Notes: a model not told the origin generated them from the sequence alone. A DNA stretch of 64,000 nucleotides from Comamonadaceae bacterium (GCA_014190675.1 BJGT01000007.1:1-64000); one strand, 5' to 3'; numbered from the stretch's first letter, positions 38,812 through 47,132 are shown. Program-made: numbers and translations.

Positions 38812-40029
38812 ATGGCGCAGCCGTCAGACATTGCCACCGCCCTGATCCACCACCCCTACCGCCCACAAGGGGAGTTTGCTGCGCCTCAGCCTGGCGTGTT
38901 CAAGGCATCAACCGTTTTTTTTCCGAACATGGCCGCGGTACGCAGTACCAAGTGGACCGATAAAAGCGGCTACACCTACGGCGTGCATGGCACCCCCACC
39001 ACCTACACGCTCGAAGAGCGCTTGTGCGCCTTGGAGGGTGGCTTGTATTGCCAGCTTTCGCCCAGCGGCTTGGCCGCCATTGCCCATGTGGCCCTGGCCT
39101 TTTTACGCTCCGGTGACGAGGTGCTGATTCCGGACAATGCCTACGGCCCTAACAAGGCGTTGGCCGCCGGAGAACTGTCCGCCTGGGGCATCAGTCACCG
39201 CTTTTACAAGCCTTTGGACCCGCAAGATTTGGCCGCCAACATCAGCTCCGCCACGCGCCTGGTCTGGCTGGAGGCGCCAGGCTCAATCACCATGGAGTTC
39301 CCCGATCTGCCAGCGTTGGTGCGCGTTTGCCGTGAGCATGGGGTGCTGTGCGTTCTGGACAACACCTGGGGCGCTGGCCTGGCCTTCGCGCCCTTTGATC
39401 TGCTACCCGGTAGCAGCCCTGGGTTGGGTGTGGATATATCGGTGCATGCTCTTACCAAATACCCCAGCGGTGGCGGCGATGTGCTGATGGGCAGCGTGAT
39501 CACCCGAGATGCGGCGCTGCATCGGGTTTTGCAAACCACCCACATGCGCTTGGGGCTATCTGTTGGCGCCAATGATGCAGAAACTATTTTGCGTAGTTTG
39601 CCCAGCATTGCACTGCGCTATGCAGCGCATGACGATTCAGCTCGGCAGTTGGCGCGCTGGTGTCAAAGCCGGTCTGAATTCTCCCAGGTCCTGCACCCGG
39701 CCTTGCCCGGTTCGCCCGGGCACCAGGCCTGGCAGGCGCTGTGCAAAGCCGGCCCGGGTGGTGCCGCTGGCCTGTTCAGCGTGATGGTAGACGCGCGTTT
39801 CAGCCGCGCGCAGGTTGACGCTTTTTGCGATGCTCTGCAACTTTTCAAGCTCGGCTACAGCTGGGGGGGGGCCACCAGCCTTGCCATGAGCTACGAGATC
39901 GCAGCGTTGCGCAGCGCCTGGCCCAGCGCGCTGCACCCCGGCACCGTGGTTCGGTTCTCCATCGGGCTGGAATCCGCAGCCGACTTGCAAGATGATTTGG
40001 CGCAAGCCCTGCAACTGGCCTTCGCTTGA
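38812..40029 (+). CDS. metC: cystathionine beta-lyase-type PLP enzyme
   Basis: Fold-type I PLP enzyme of the Cys/Met metabolism family, 405 aa. YGVHGTPTTYTLEERLCALEGG is a family stretch near residue 60; the PLP-binding Lys is in HALTKYPSGGGDVL near residue 220; LDNTWGAGLAF provides the Asp. The sequence is closest in feel to MetC (cystathionine to homocysteine, pyruvate and ammonia). ATG 38812 is 2 bp after the PRTase stop. Confidence 0.88.
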   Translation: MAQPSDIATALIHHPYRPQGEFAAPQPGVFKASTVFFPNMAAVRSTKWTDKSGYTYGVHGTPTTYTLEERLCALEGGLYCQLSPSGLAAIAHVALAFLRSGDEVLIPDNAYGPNKALAAGELSAWGISHRFYKPLDPQDLAANISSATRLVWLEAPGSITMEFPDLPALVRVCREHGVLCVLDNTWGAGLAFAPFDLLPGSSPGLGVDISVHALTKYPSGGGDVLMGSVITRDAALHRVLQTTHMRLGLSVGANDAETILRSLPSIALRYAAHDDSARQLARWCQSRSEFSQVLHPALPGSPGHQAWQALCKAGPGGAAGLFSVMVDARFSRAQVDAFCDALQLFKLGYSWGGATSLAMSYEIAALRSAWPSALHPGTVVRFSIGLESAADLQDDLAQALQLAFA

Positions 40030-40098
40030 GCACACTGCCGCCCGCCCAGAGCGGCTCGGCAAAATGTTAAAGTGTCTCCAACTACTTGAAAGCACACC

Positions 40099-40293
40099 TT
40101 GGCTACACCCAATTACGGTTACGAAAAGCGGCAAAAAGAGCTTGCAAAGAAAAAAAAGAAAGAAGAAAAGCTCAAGCACAAGGCTGAGCGAAAGGTTGGG
40201 GAGCCTGGTTCCGAGTCAGCTGAGCCTGATGCCGACCAAGCTGAAGGCGGCGAAGCGTCCGCTGCTGGGATCAGCCCCACTTTGCCTGCTTAG
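40099..40293 (+). CDS. small Lys-rich conserved protein, function unknown
   Basis: 64 aa. Begins with TTG (MATPNYGYEKRQKELAKKKKKEEKLKHKAERK) and ends with an acidic, Ala-rich tail. The N-terminal motif ATPNYGYEKRQKEL is one I associate with small uncharacterised betaproteobacterial proteins, so it is likely a real gene. Strongly charged and helical, with no membrane segment. Its stop codon overlaps the mnmH stop on the opposite strand by 4 bp. Confidence 0.7.
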   Translation: MATPNYGYEKRQKELAKKKKKEEKLKHKAERKVGEPGSESAEPDADQAEGGEASAAGISPTLPA

Positions 40294-41375
40294 CCGCTTG
40301 CGCCCAGTTGGGCTGGGTTCGAGTCCTTGATCAGCCTGCGGGCGAGTTCGCTCATGGCCTGTGCGGAATGGTCTGCCGGGGAGAGCAGCACTGAAGCCTC
40401 AAACCCGGTGAAGTTGCGCTGCATCGACTGCAGATACACCGGGTCATAGTGCAGCGTCAGCAGTTCCTGCACCACGCAGGCAATTCGTCCGGCACGCACT
40501 GCGGCTTGCCAGCTCTCAACCTGGGCTCTGCCGCGAATCTCGCTGAGTGCCTGCAGGCGGTCGCAAAAGTGGGCCGTGTTTTCTACAAAAAATGCATAGT
40601 CTTCCATCAGCAAGGCTACCCGCTGCGCATCTGGCAGAGCCAGCCTGAAACAGGGGCTGCGCCGAATCGCTTCGATCAGAGCCGTGGGCACTGCAATATT
40701 GCCGACCTTCTTGCTCTCGCTCTCAATAAAAACCGGTCGCGCCGGATCGATCTGCCGCAGCGCATCCCAGATCAGGGTGTCAAACCGCTTTTGGCTGGGC
40801 TGCGCCAGGCCCGGAATGGCCCCCAGCACCGAACTGCGGTGGTTGGCCAAGGCCTCTAGGTCAATCACCTGCGCGCCGGCCTGAGCCAGCGCCTGCAGCA
40901 GCCGTGTTTTGCCCGAGCCAGTGGTGCCGCAGACCACGCGCCAGTCCAAGTTGGCCACACGGCGCTCGGTGTCGTGCACCACGACGGCGCGGAAGGCCTT
41001 GTAACCACCCTCCAGCAGTGTCACCCGAAAACCGATCTGGTCGAGGATCAGCGACAGCGAGCCGCTGCGCTTGCCGCCGCGCCAGCAATAGGTCAGTGGG
41101 CGCCACTCCTTGGCAGTGGTCAGCAACTCGCGCTCGATGTGGCTTGCTATGTTGCGCGCGGCCAGAGCGGCACCGCGTTTTTTGGCCTCGAACGGGTTGA
41201 CCTGCTTGTACAGCGTGCCGATGGCGTGCCGTTGGGCGTTGTTGAGTGTGGGCCAGTTCACTGCGCCGGGCAGGTGGTCTTGCGCGTACTCGTCTTCGCT
41301 GCGGGCGTCGATCACGGCGTCAAATTCGTGCAGCCGGCTGATCGCCTGCTCGGCGCTGAGGGTGGTCAGGCTCAT
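40290..41375 (-). CDS. mnmH: tRNA 2-selenouridine synthase
   Basis: Converts 2-thiouridine to 2-selenouridine at the wobble position of some tRNAs via a geranylated intermediate, using selenophosphate. 361 aa. N-terminal rhodanese domain with catalytic Cys97 in TYCWRGGKRSGSL, and a P-loop domain with CGTTGSGKT (150-158). The ATG at 41375 overlaps the tesA stop as ATGA, so it is translationally coupled to tesA. Activity presumes a selenophosphate synthetase (SelD) elsewhere. Confidence 0.93.
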   Translation of the reverse strand: MSLTTLSAEQAISRLHEFDAVIDARSEDEYAQDHLPGAVNWPTLNNAQRHAIGTLYKQVNPFEAKKRGAALAARNIASHIERELLTTAKEWRPLTYCWRGGKRSGSLSLILDQIGFRVTLLEGGYKAFRAVVVHDTERRVANLDWRVVCGTTGSGKTRLLQALAQAGAQVIDLEALANHRSSVLGAIPGLAQPSQKRFDTLIWDALRQIDPARPVFIESESKKVGNIAVPTALIEAIRRSPCFRLALPDAQRVALLMEDYAFFVENTAHFCDRLQALSEIRGRAQVESWQAAVRAGRIACVVQELLTLHYDPVYLQSMQRNFTGFEASVLLSPADHSAQAMSELARRLIKDSNPAQLGASG

Positions 41376-42031
41376 TTCAAAATTTTTCTCAGCGTTGGCC
41401 AAACATTTCCCAATATCATGGGATGGGCGGCCTCTGTCGGGTGGATGCGGTCGGCCTGGAAAAGCTGTGTTGGATCCGGTCCGTCGCTCACGCCGGCCAG
41501 CAGAAACGGCACCAGTGCAGCCTTGTTCGCCTTGGCCACCGCGGCAAACATTGCAGCGAAACGGTCGGCGTAGTCCCGGCCGTAGTTGGGCGGCACCTGC
41601 ATGCCCGCCAGCAGGACACTGGCGCCGGCTTTTTGAGCGGTTTGTGTCATTTGGCTCAGGTTGTCCTCGGTCAGGCTAAGCGGCAGGCCGCGCAGCGCAT
41701 CATTGCCGCCGAGTTCGATGACCACATGGCTAGGCCGGTGCTGGCTCAGCAGAGCGCCCAAACGCGAACGACCGCCTGAAGTGGTCTCGCCGCTGATGCT
41801 GGCATTGACCACGACCGCATCGAGCTTCTCGGCTTTGAGGCGAATCTCCAGCAGTGCCACCCAGCCGGTGCCGCGTTTGAGGCCATACTCGGCGCTCAGC
41901 GAATCGCCGAGCACCAGAATTTTCTGGTTTTTGGCGGGCGTGGTTACGGTGCTTGAAGTTGCCCAAGCCCCCATGGCAGTCCCAGCCAAGCCAAGCGCGA
42001 TAAAGTGTCGTCGGTCCAAAGAAAGTCCCAT
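41372..42031 (-). CDS. tesA: TesA-like SGNH esterase/arylesterase with Tat-like signal
   Basis: SGNH-hydrolase acting on acyl thioesters or aryl esters, 219 aa. Block I GDSLS (Ser44), block III GGNDAL, and C-terminal DRIHPTEAAH with Asp and His. The N-terminus carries LDRRHFIALGLAG and a hydrophobic stretch up to AWA, which looks like a twin-arginine signal, so export is likely. Its ATG (42031-42029) shares two bases with the ATG of the divergent ABC gene inside a CATG palindrome. Confidence 0.92.
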   Translation of the reverse strand: MGLSLDRRHFIALGLAGTAMGAWATSSTVTTPAKNQKILVLGDSLSAEYGLKRGTGWVALLEIRLKAEKLDAVVVNASISGETTSGGRSRLGALLSQHRPSHVVIELGGNDALRGLPLSLTEDNLSQMTQTAQKAGASVLLAGMQVPPNYGRDYADRFAAMFAAVAKANKAALVPFLLAGVSDGPDPTQLFQADRIHPTEAAHPMILGNVWPTLRKILK

Positions 42032-42704
42032 GTCTGATTCAATTATTTCGGTCGAGCATCTGTCCAAGTCGGTCACCGACTCCACCGGCACCCTTGACAT
42101 TTTGCGCGATATCGATTTTGCGCTGAAACCGCAGGAAACCGTGGCCATCGTCGGCGCGTCGGGCTCCGGAAAAAGCACACTGCTGTCGATCATGGCCGGC
42201 CTCGACACGCCCACCCGGGGCACGGTGCGGCTGGCCGGGCAGGACCTGTTCACCCTGGATGAAGACGCACGTGCCGGCCTGCGGGCGCAGCAAGTCGGGT
42301 TTGTGTTCCAGAGTTTCCAACTGCTGGGTAGCCTCAACGCGTTGGAAAACGTGATGCTGCCGCTGGAACTGGCCGGCCGGCGCGATGCCCGCCAGTCCGC
42401 CACCGCCATGCTGGGCCGGGTGGGGCTGGCCGAGCGGCTGCGCCATTACCCGCGAGTGCTCAGTGGTGGCGAGCAGCAACGCGTGGCCCTGGCCCGGGCT
42501 TTTGTGGTTCAGCCAGCGCTGCTGCTGGCCGACGAACCTACCGGCAGCCTGGATTTCGCCACCGGCGAAAAGGTGATGGAGTTGATGTTTGCCTTGAACC
42601 AGGAGCAGGGCACCACCCTGGTACTGGTCACCCACGATCGCGCCATTGCCAGCCGCTGCAGCCGTTGCATCACGATCGAGGCGGGTCGAGTTTTGGGCGG
42701 TTAG
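42030..42704 (+). CDS. ybbA: YbbA/LolD-type ABC transporter ATPase
   Basis: 224 aa ATPase. Walker A GASGSGKST near residue 42, Q-loop FVFQSFQLL, signature LSGGEQQRVALARA, Walker B LLLADEPTGSLD, and H-loop VTHD. It belongs to the MacB/LolD/YbbA group that drives outer-membrane-directed lipoprotein or mechanotransmission systems. Divergent from tesA as in many proteobacteria (tesA/ybbA). The large ybbP permease that usually follows is absent here; a palindromic spacer lies downstream. Confidence 0.92.
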   Translation: MSDSIISVEHLSKSVTDSTGTLDILRDIDFALKPQETVAIVGASGSGKSTLLSIMAGLDTPTRGTVRLAGQDLFTLDEDARAGLRAQQVGFVFQSFQLLGSLNALENVMLPLELAGRRDARQSATAMLGRVGLAERLRHYPRVLSGGEQQRVALARAFVVQPALLLADEPTGSLDFATGEKVMELMFALNQEQGTTLVLVTHDRAIASRCSRCITIEAGRVLGG

Positions 42705-42793
42705 CACGCGTTTTTGCCACCACTTTGGGTTGGGCTTTGGGGGCGCTGGTGCTGTTGTGGTTTGTGCATTGGTGTTTGGGCCATGTTTGTCGC

Positions 42794-42846
42794 GCTGCAG
42801 GGGCCGACTGCGTGCCACTGCTCGTGTTCCCCATCCTGCGGGAGTC
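42794..42846 (+). repeat. half copy of the first palindromic element
   Basis: About 53 nt that match the left stem and loop of the element at 42866 (first 15 bases identical, then GCGTG and CTGCTCGTGT shared, then CCTGCGGG), offset by 72 bp. It lacks the right stem, so it cannot form the long hairpin. Reads as a decayed or partial duplicate. Confidence 0.7.
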
Positions 42847-42865
42847 AGGGGGCCTTGGTTGGCAA

Positions 42866-42959
42866 GCTGCAGGGGCCGACGGCGTGTCGCTGCTCGTGTC
42901 CCCCCGCCCTGCGGGCTCCTTCCTTAACCTCGCTGCGACACGCCGTCGGCCCCTGCAGC
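42866..42959 (+). repeat. palindromic element 1: 25-bp perfect stem, 44-nt loop
   Basis: The arms 42866-42890 and 42935-42959 are exact reverse complements over 25 bp (left arm begins GCTGCAGGGGCCGACGGCG). The loop contains CCGCCCTGCGGGCTCC at 42904-42919. The structure resembles a REP-like or terminator-like intergenic element; family membership would need a genome-wide search. Confidence 0.85.
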
Positions 42960-43062
42960 AGGCCAGGGGTTGGCGCAACAGCTACAGGTAAACCAGTACA
43001 TCGTTACACCGGTGATTGGCGACGCCCCTGACTCTTTGCACTGTGCACCAACCACAGTGCCA

Positions 43063-43156
43063 GATCAGGCCGGTGGGGCGTTCGGCGCAGCGGCATCAAG
43101 GGGGAGCCCGCAGGGCGGAGGACAGCCGCGGAGCCGAATGCCCCACCGGCCTGATC
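43063..43156 (-). repeat. palindromic element 2: 24-nt stem with one G-T pair, 46-nt loop
   Basis: Arms 43063-43086 and 43133-43156 are complementary at 23 of 24 positions, the exception being a G opposite T (43080/43139). The stem sequence (ATCAGGCCGGTGGGGC start) is unrelated to element 1. The loop, read on the minus strand, contains the same 16-nt core CCGCCCTGCGGGCTCC (43118-43103) and then CGCTGCG, as in element 1. Confidence 0.85.
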
Positions 43157-43226
43157 CCGCAACCAAATCCACAAGCACAACGACAAATCCCAAACCGCCA
43201 CCCGCCGCTGGCTCAGAAGGGGATAC

Positions 43227-44777
43227 TCAGTTCGCCTTAACCGCGATCCCCTTGAATTCGCCACTGGCGATACGCTTTTGCCACTCGGCCGGGCCGGTGA
43301 TGTGGGCGCTGGTGCCACCGGCATCCACCGCCACTGTGACTGGCATGTCGACCACGTCAAACTCGTAAATGGCTTCCATGCCCAGGTCGGCAAAGCCCAC
43401 CACGCGGGCGCTCTTGATGGCCTTGCTGACCAGGTAGGCGGCGCCGCCCACGGCCATCAGGTAGGCGCTCTGGTGCTTGCGGATGGCCTCGATCGCCACC
43501 GGGCCGCGCTCGGCCTTACCAATCATGGCGATCAGGCCGGTGTCGCGCAGCATCATCTCGGTGAAGCCGTCCATCCGGGTGGCAGTGGTGGGACCGGCCG
43601 GCCCCACGGCCTCGTCTTTGACCGGATCGACTGGCCCGACGTAGTAGATGACCCGGTTGGTGAAATCCACCGGCAGCTTTTCCCCGCGTGCCAACATGTC
43701 CTGGATGCGTTTGTGCGCAGCATCGCGGCCGGTCAGCATCTTGCCCCTAAGCAGCAGGGTGTCGCCGGGTTTCCAGCTCGCCACTTCCTGCGGTGTAAGC
43801 GTGTCGAGATTGACCTTGCGGCTCTTGACATAGTCGGGCGTCCAGGCCACGTCGGGCCACAGGTCGAGCGAGGGCGGGTCTAGGTAGACCGGGCCGCTGC
43901 CATTGAGCACAAAGTGGGCGTGGCGCGTGGCGGCACAGTTGGGGATCATGCCCACGGGCTTGCTGGCCGCATGGGTGGGGTACATCTTGATTTTCACATC
44001 CAGCACCGTGGTCAGGCCGCCCAGGCCCTGGGCCCCGATGCCCAGCGCATTGACCTTCTCGAACAGCTCCAGGCGCAGGGCCTCGGTCTGGTTCAGTACG
44101 GCACCTGCGGCAGCCTTGGCCTGCAGCTGGTACATGTCCAGGTCCTCCATCAGGCTCTCCTTGGCCATCAACACCGCTTTTTCGGCGGTGCCGCCAATGC
44201 CGATGCCCAGCATGCCAGGCGGGCACCAGCCCGCGCCCATGGTGGGCACGGTCTTGAGCACCCAGTCCACCACCGAGTCGCCCGGGTTGAGCATCACCAG
44301 TTTGCTTTTGTTCTCGCTGCCGCCACCCTTGGCGGCCACGGTCACCTCCAGCGTGTCGCCGGGCACGATTTCGGTGAAGATCACCGCCGGTGTGTTGTCC
44401 TTCGTGTTCTTGCGGGCGAACTCGGGGTCGGCCACGATGCTGGCGCGCAAGGTGTTGTCCGGGTGGTTGTAGGCGCGGCGCACGCCTTCATTGATGGCGT
44501 CATCCAGCCCACCGGTGAAGCCATCCAACCGCACATTCATGCCGAGTTTGAGGAACACGTTGACGATGCCGGTGTCCTGGCAGATCGGCCGGTGGCCGGT
44601 GGCGCTCATCTTGCTATTGGTGAGGATCTGCGCGATGGCGTCTTTGGCCGCCGGGCTCTGCTCACGCTCGTAGGCGCGGGCGAGGTGGGCAATGTAGTCG
44701 GCCGGGTGGTAGTAGCTGATGTACTGCAGGGCAGCAGCGACGGATTCGATCAGATCAGCTTGGCGGATGGTGGTCAT
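43227..44777 (-). CDS. fumA: fumarate hydratase class I (Fe-S)
   Basis: Iron-sulfur fumarase of the TCA cycle, single-chain form, 516 aa. Cysteines that would bind the [4Fe-4S] cluster: Cys66 in PICQDTG, Cys185 in GAGWCPPGM and Cys281 in MIPNCAATRH. KGGGSENKSKL and GPTTATRMDGF are family stretches. ATG 44777 gives MTTIRQADLIES; an upstream TTG at 44786 is open but less likely. It is separate from the sucAB-lpd genes but serves the same cycle. Confidence 0.96.
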   Translation of the reverse strand: MTTIRQADLIESVAAALQYISYYHPADYIAHLARAYEREQSPAAKDAIAQILTNSKMSATGHRPICQDTGIVNVFLKLGMNVRLDGFTGGLDDAINEGVRRAYNHPDNTLRASIVADPEFARKNTKDNTPAVIFTEIVPGDTLEVTVAAKGGGSENKSKLVMLNPGDSVVDWVLKTVPTMGAGWCPPGMLGIGIGGTAEKAVLMAKESLMEDLDMYQLQAKAAAGAVLNQTEALRLELFEKVNALGIGAQGLGGLTTVLDVKIKMYPTHAASKPVGMIPNCAATRHAHFVLNGSGPVYLDPPSLDLWPDVAWTPDYVKSRKVNLDTLTPQEVASWKPGDTLLLRGKMLTGRDAAHKRIQDMLARGEKLPVDFTNRVIYYVGPVDPVKDEAVGPAGPTTATRMDGFTEMMLRDTGLIAMIGKAERGPVAIEAIRKHQSAYLMAVGGAAYLVSKAIKSARVVGFADLGMEAIYEFDVVDMPVTVAVDAGGTSAHITGPAEWQKRIASGEFKGIAVKAN

Positions 44778-44818
44778 GGGGTGCAAATCCTGCGTAGTTG
44801 GTTGGGCTTGGGCCGCGC

Positions 44819-45421
44819 TCAGTGGTCTTGTTCCGATAGCCGAATCATCAGTTTATCCGTGTAGGCAATGGCGATGGCCGACAACAAAAAAGTGATGTGT
44901 ATGGCGGTTTGGGCGATCAGAACCTTGTCCGCGTAATTGGCAGCGTTGATGAAGGTTTTGAGCAGGTGGATGGAGCTGATGCCAATGATGGCCGTGGCCA
45001 GTTTGACCTTGAGCACCGAGGCGTTCACATGGCTGAGCCACTCAGGTTGGTCTGGGTGCCCTTCAAGATCCATACGGCTCACAAAGGTCTCGTAGCCCCC
45101 CACAATCACCATGATCAGCAGGTTGGAAATCATCACCACGTCGATCAGTGCCAGTACCACCAGCATGATGATGGTCTCATTGAGCGAAGTCGTGATCGTG
45201 GTCTCTTTGTAGCCAATGCTGGAGATCAAGGCTTGCAAGGCGGTCTGGCTGCCAAAGGCCGCCTCGAGCAGGTGAACCAGCTCCAGCCAAAAGTGAAACA
45301 CATACACCCCCTGCGCCGCGATAAGGCCTATGTACAGGGGCAGCTGCAACCAGCGGCTGGCAAAAATAAAGGCGGGCAGGGGTCGCAGACGGTGGGGTTT
45401 TTTGGCGGCGTTGGGCATCAT
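44819..45421 (-). CDS. YqhA/UPF0114-family inner membrane protein
   Basis: 200 aa integral membrane protein with about four hydrophobic helices: LQLPLYIGLIAAQGVYVFHFW, IIMLVVLALIDVVMISNLLIMVIVGGYETFV, KLATAIIGISSIHLLKTFI and IAQTAIHITFLLSAIAIAYTDKL. The GGYETFVSRMDLEGHPDQPEWLSHV stretch is typical of the UPF0114 (YqhA) family, whose role is unknown. Two adjacent ATGs (45421 or 45418) begin it. About 40 bp before the fumarase start, same strand, so possibly cotranscribed. Confidence 0.85.
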   Translation of the reverse strand: MMPNAAKKPHRLRPLPAFIFASRWLQLPLYIGLIAAQGVYVFHFWLELVHLLEAAFGSQTALQALISSIGYKETTITTSLNETIIMLVVLALIDVVMISNLLIMVIVGGYETFVSRMDLEGHPDQPEWLSHVNASVLKVKLATAIIGISSIHLLKTFINAANYADKVLIAQTAIHITFLLSAIAIAYTDKLMIRLSEQDH

Positions 45422-45480
45422 GGCGATCTTAAAAGTGTGCTTTGATCTTGATTGTAGGAGGCGGAAGATATGATGGATTC

Positions 45481-46047
45481 ATGATCACTATCGAATCTAT
45501 TCAAAGCCATTTCTTTCTTGTGTCGAACAAAACCAGGCACAGGGCTTTACCCGTTTCAAGATTACGCCTTTGACGGTTTGACGCCTACAGTGTGTAGCAG
45601 CTCTCAGGGGCAGGCCATCATCCACCGCGGCATCGATTGTTTACAGGCCCTGCGAGATGCGATGGGACCCGAAGTCTTGCTGATGGTGGATTGCCATTGG
45701 CGCATGGATGAGGCGCGGGTCTTGTCGACACTGGCGCTGCTCGAACCGGTGGGCCTGCATTGGTTTGAATGCCCGCTGGCAGAGACGCACGCCCATTGGC
45801 CTGCCTTGCGAGAATTCGGCAGGCCGCTCGCCAGCAAGGTGTTTTACTGGCCGCGGCTGGAACACAAGTGGGTTTAAGCTCGTTCCAGGCCGTGTTTGAA
45901 GACATTGATCCGCACCGGGGGCATTTACGTCAACCCGGGGCAGGCTTGAGTGCCTCGTTGGCTGTGCAGGGTCTCGATGAAAGCCTGCTGGCGCAATACC
46001 CCTATCAGCGCGTACCTCCAGGGATTGAAACCCAACTCAATCGATGA
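45481..46047 (+). pseudogene. decayed enolase-superfamily (mandelate racemase/muconate lactonizing) gene
   Basis: Three remnants in order. (a) A start, MITIESIQSHFFLVSN, in one frame, stopping after about 30 codons. (b) In the next frame, 45518-45877, a central barrel piece with LLMVDCHWRMDEARVL (Asp metal ligand) and LHWFECPLAE (Glu metal ligand). (c) Back in the first frame, about 45890-46047, a C-terminal tail with PHRGHLRQPGAGLSASL. Roughly half of a normal 370-400 aa protein remains: most of the N-terminal cap and the later barrel strands are missing. It has at least two frameshifts plus deletions. It probably encoded a sugar-acid dehydratase linked to the neighbouring Bug genes. Confidence 0.75.
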
Positions 46048-46062
46048 ACCAGACCTAGCGGG

Positions 46063-47079
46063 CTACTGGTTCGCCGTGATTTTGGCGGCTGCGACCAAAG
46101 CTTTCCAGCGTTGCACATCGGCGCTGACCCGTTTGCCCAGAGTTTCTCCATCGGACATGATCATTTGTGTTCCCTGAGATAAAAATCGCTCTCGCAGGGC
46201 GGCGTTGTTGCGTAGTGAAACCAGGGCGGCTTGCAGCCGATCGGTGATGGCCTTGGGCGTGCCTTTGGGGGCAAAAATCGCGGTCCAAGCAGAAGCGTCA
46301 AATTCGGGCATACCTTGCTCTGCCATCGATTTGACGCCTGGCAACAGAGGTGTTTGGGTGGCGGTGGTCACGGCGATGGCCTTGACTTCTTTGGCCTGAA
46401 TTTGCGACATGATGTTGGACAAATTGGTGAAGTTGGCTTGTACCTCTCCGCCGATGAGTGCGCGCGCAGCTTCGGGCGCACCTTTGTAAGAGATGGAGAC
46501 AAATTGAGTGCCTGATTGAAGGCGGAACAATTCGGTCATCAAGTGGGCCGATGAGCCCGGTGTGGTGATGCCGAAGTTGATCTCCCCGGGGCGACTCTTG
46601 AGCACCCGGATCAGGCTGGCCAAATCATTGACATCATTGTTTTTGGCATTGACCACCAGCACATTGGGCCCCACGGCCAGCAAAGACAAGGGCACAAAAT
46701 CTTTTTCAAGATCGTAGGGCAGATCTTTGTAGATGGCGGCATTGATGCCATTGGAGCCGGCATTGCCCAACAACAGTGTGTGACCGTCCGGTGCTGAGCG
46801 GAAAGCCGCCTCCACACCGATACGTCCGCCGGCGCCGGGTTTGTTTTCTATCACGATGGCCGCTCCCCCCAGCGCCTCTGACAAAAGGGGAGAAATCAGG
46901 CGGGCAAAAATGTCGTTCCCGGAGCCTGCTGCATCGGGCGAAATGATGCGAATCGCACGAATGGGCCACTTATCTCCCGTGCTTTGTGTCTGCGCATAGC
47001 CATTTGCGGCCAGACCGAATCCGATGGCGCCTAAGCCCAATAACTGTTGCTGAAATTGACGGCGCGTCATTGAATGCAT
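46063..47079 (-). CDS. Bug/TctC-family periplasmic solute-binding protein
   Basis: 338 aa. N-terminal TRRQFQQQLLGLGAIGFGLAANGYAQ looks like a twin-arginine-type signal. Mature protein has the Bug hallmarks: IRIISPDAAGSGNDIFARLI, VIENKPGAGGRIG and ISYKGAPEA. Such proteins bind carboxylates for tripartite tricarboxylate transporters, but no TctA/TctB genes are near, so it is an orphan. GGAG ribosome-binding site 6 nt before ATG 47079. Precedes the enolase remnant, and lies 53 bp downstream of the second Bug gene. Confidence 0.9.
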   Translation of the reverse strand: MHSMTRRQFQQQLLGLGAIGFGLAANGYAQTQSTGDKWPIRAIRIISPDAAGSGNDIFARLISPLLSEALGGAAIVIENKPGAGGRIGVEAAFRSAPDGHTLLLGNAGSNGINAAIYKDLPYDLEKDFVPLSLLAVGPNVLVVNAKNNDVNDLASLIRVLKSRPGEINFGITTPGSSAHLMTELFRLQSGTQFVSISYKGAPEAARALIGGEVQANFTNLSNIMSQIQAKEVKAIAVTTATQTPLLPGVKSMAEQGMPEFDASAWTAIFAPKGTPKAITDRLQAALVSLRNNAALRERFLSQGTQMIMSDGETLGKRVSADVQRWKALVAAAKITANQ

Positions 47080-47132
47080 AGAGACTCCAGAGGAGTATTG
47101 TTCAAATTACATCGGGTCATCGCTGGACAAAC

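Larger units (their letters stand above)
42705..43226. other. 522-bp convergent intergenic spacer, palindrome-rich, no gene
   Basis: Lies between the 3' ends of the ABC ATPase and the class I fumarase. Open frames cross it on both strands, but they track the repeats and lack recognisable starts or domains. Besides the two long stem-loops listed separately it has CACCGGTG at 43007-43014 and an 8-bp perfect inverted repeat at 43038-43045/43053-43060. A transcription-stop role for both flanking genes is plausible. Confidence 0.7.

Noticed and set aside
42665-42991. Plus-strand frame continuing past the ABC ATPase end through the palindromes
   Set aside because: It is read through the repeats (the same residue pattern recurs), with no start, ribosome-binding site or domain; treated as repeat sequence.
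42970-43393. Overlapping open frames on both strands across palindromic element 2
   Set aside because: High G+C repeat sequence with no recognised domain or start; the fumarase 3' end already explains part of it.
43914-44864. 316-codon plus-strand frame opposite the class I fumarase
   Set aside because: Antisense shadow; the fumarase frame holds the cluster cysteines and family motifs.
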